From Gallaecimonas xiamenensis 3-C-1 (GTDB taxonomy: Bacteria > Pseudomonadota > Gammaproteobacteria > Enterobacterales > Gallaecimonadaceae): DNA of 64,000 nt. Position 1 is the first letter of the stretch; every line of letters starts with the position of its first letter. This document shows positions 63,271 through 64,000 of the stretch, piece after piece. The translations under genes and the position numbers were made by a program. The notes under the pieces were generated by a model. That model ran no database searches and was not told where the DNA came from. It was given only the letters and a program-made list of their open reading frames with translations. The stretch is from assembly GCF_000299915.1 (NCBI RefSeq), contig NZ_AMRI01000004.1, forward strand, positions 124,001-188,000. The letters are read 5' to 3'.

Positions 63271-64000
63271 CGAAGTCCGCCACCGCCTGGCTTATCTGGG
63301 CGGCGTGGCTGTAGAACAGCTCATGGCCCGCCCCCTTGAAGGGCACCAGTTTGGCCCCTGGGATCTGCGCCAGCATGGCGGTGGCGTTGTCAAAGGGCAC
63401 CACCTGATCGTCCAGGCCATGGAGGATCAGGGTCGGGCAGGGGGTCAACTGCGGTGGCAGGGGAGCCAGACGTTTGAACTGCTCGGCGTCATTGCGCATC
63501 CCCGCCTCAAAGTGGGGGAACATGGCTAGGTATTCGGCAAATTCCTCGCTCATCTGCTGTTGAGGCCCTTCTGGCAAAAAATGGCTGAATAGCGGGCTGG
63601 CCACCAGCCAGGCCAGGAAGTTGTGGTCCAGCACCAAAGTCAGTAAGCGGGCGTAGGAAGACAGATCCTGGGCGTTGGCGTCTATGGGCAGGGCCAGGGC
63701 CTCTATCAGCACCAGGGCCCGGCATTGATCGGGATGGCGCTCGGCAAAGGCCAGGGCCGAGGGGCCGCCGCCGGAAATACCCACCACCACCACCTTGTCA
63801 TACCCCAGTTGGCTGACCAGGGCCGAGAAGGCGTCGGCCTGGGCGGCCGGGGTGCGCCCGGTGCTAAGAGGCGTGCGCATGTAGCCGGGGCGGCTGGGGG
63901 AGATAAGCTCAAAGCCCTGGTCAAACAGGGACTGGTAGATGGGGAAGTTGAGGTTACCCCGGTAACTGGAGGGGGTGCCGTGAAACTGCAGCAGCGGTAT
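63248..64000 (-). CDS. Alpha/beta hydrolase (5' end outside window)
   Basis: 251 codons are visible without a stop; the N-terminus lies beyond the right edge. Hydrolase landmarks are the oxyanion loop LLQFHGTPSSYRGN, the nucleophile elbow VGISGGGPSALAFAERHP (Ser in GISGG), Asp in LILHGLDDQVVP and His in KGAGHELF. A helical cap (about 130 residues) lies between elbow and Asp. The substrate is unknown; no relation to the adjacent cobB is apparent. An internal ATG at 63880 is not a start, because it would remove the oxyanion loop. The gene ends inside cobB by 23 bp. Confidence 0.85.
   Translation of the reverse strand: MPLLQFHGTPSSYRGNLNFPIYQSLFDQGFELISPSRPGYMRTPLSTGRTPAAQADAFSALVSQLGYDKVVVVGISGGGPSALAFAERHPDQCRALVLIEALALPIDANAQDLSSYARLLTLVLDHNFLAWLVASPLFSHFLPEGPQQQMSEEFAEYLAMFPHFEAGMRNDAEQFKRLAPLPPQLTPCPTLILHGLDDQVVPFDNATAMLAQIPGAKLVPFKGAGHELFYSHAAQISQAVADFVKTPRAP

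Noticed and set aside
63248-63880. Treating the ATG at 63880 as the hydrolase start
   Set aside because: The frame stays open to the edge and upstream codons encode the family's oxyanion loop (QFHGTPSS).

Overview
The window looks like an ordinary chromosomal stretch of a GC-rich (about 60% by eye) heterotrophic gammaproteobacterium. It carries aroF-tyrA and thrABC with a Thr-rich leader peptide, cyoABCDE, sbcB, cobB, an EF-P-like efpL, modF and a CrbS/CrbR acetate regulator. The mix of secreted proteases with PPC, P and GlyGly-CTERM modules and marine-type transporters suggests an Alteromonadales/Aeromonadales-like lineage such as Gallaecimonas; that genus guess is inference only. I saw no rRNA, tRNA, phage, insertion sequence or CRISPR array.

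Layout. 1-7.0 kb: a dCache chemoreceptor running off the left edge, an MgtC-like protein, an SDR epimerase, a YbaK-type deacylase, efpL, an M23 peptidase, sbcB and a possible sRNA. 7.1-19.3 kb: a 1592-residue S8 protease and an M4 protease flank a metal RND efflux pair that has a His-rich small protein but no outer-membrane factor. 19.5-24.8 kb: aroF-tyrA behind a TyrR-like box, then small envelope genes. 24.8-34.6 kb: a MarC protein and a 3-oxoadipate catabolic block (permease, SDR, PcaR-type IclR regulator, catIJ, a tripartite tricarboxylate transporter and pcaF), tied together by three near-identical PcaR-like operators. 34.7-40.5 kb: modF, a TAXI-type TRAP transporter, a YbaY-like lipoprotein and an aldo/keto reductase. 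40.8-45.6 kb: the bo3 quinol oxidase operon. 45.6-50.3 kb: thrLABC with a complete attenuator. 50.4-54.2 kb: two outer-membrane channels, a MarR regulator with a probable operator, and an SDR. 54.3-63.3 kb: an acetate island (acs, yjcH-actP, crbS, crbR, cobB). 63.2 kb to the right edge: an alpha/beta hydrolase cut by the window.

How the genes fit together. The 3-oxoadipate block would import a substrate, activate it with succinyl-CoA (CatIJ) and cleave it to acetyl-CoA and succinyl-CoA (PcaF); no ring-cleavage enzymes are present here, so an SDR-fed or salvaged C6 diacid is possible. The acetate island groups uptake (ActP), activation (Acs), transcriptional control (CrbS/CrbR) and, probably, post-translational control of Acs (CobB). 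Nothing in the window is an unmistakably new system. The most unusual items are the operator-defined 3-oxoadipate regulon with its unassigned permease, the tryptophan-tailed thr leader, the acetate island with cobB in place, and a candidate sRNA upstream of sbcB.
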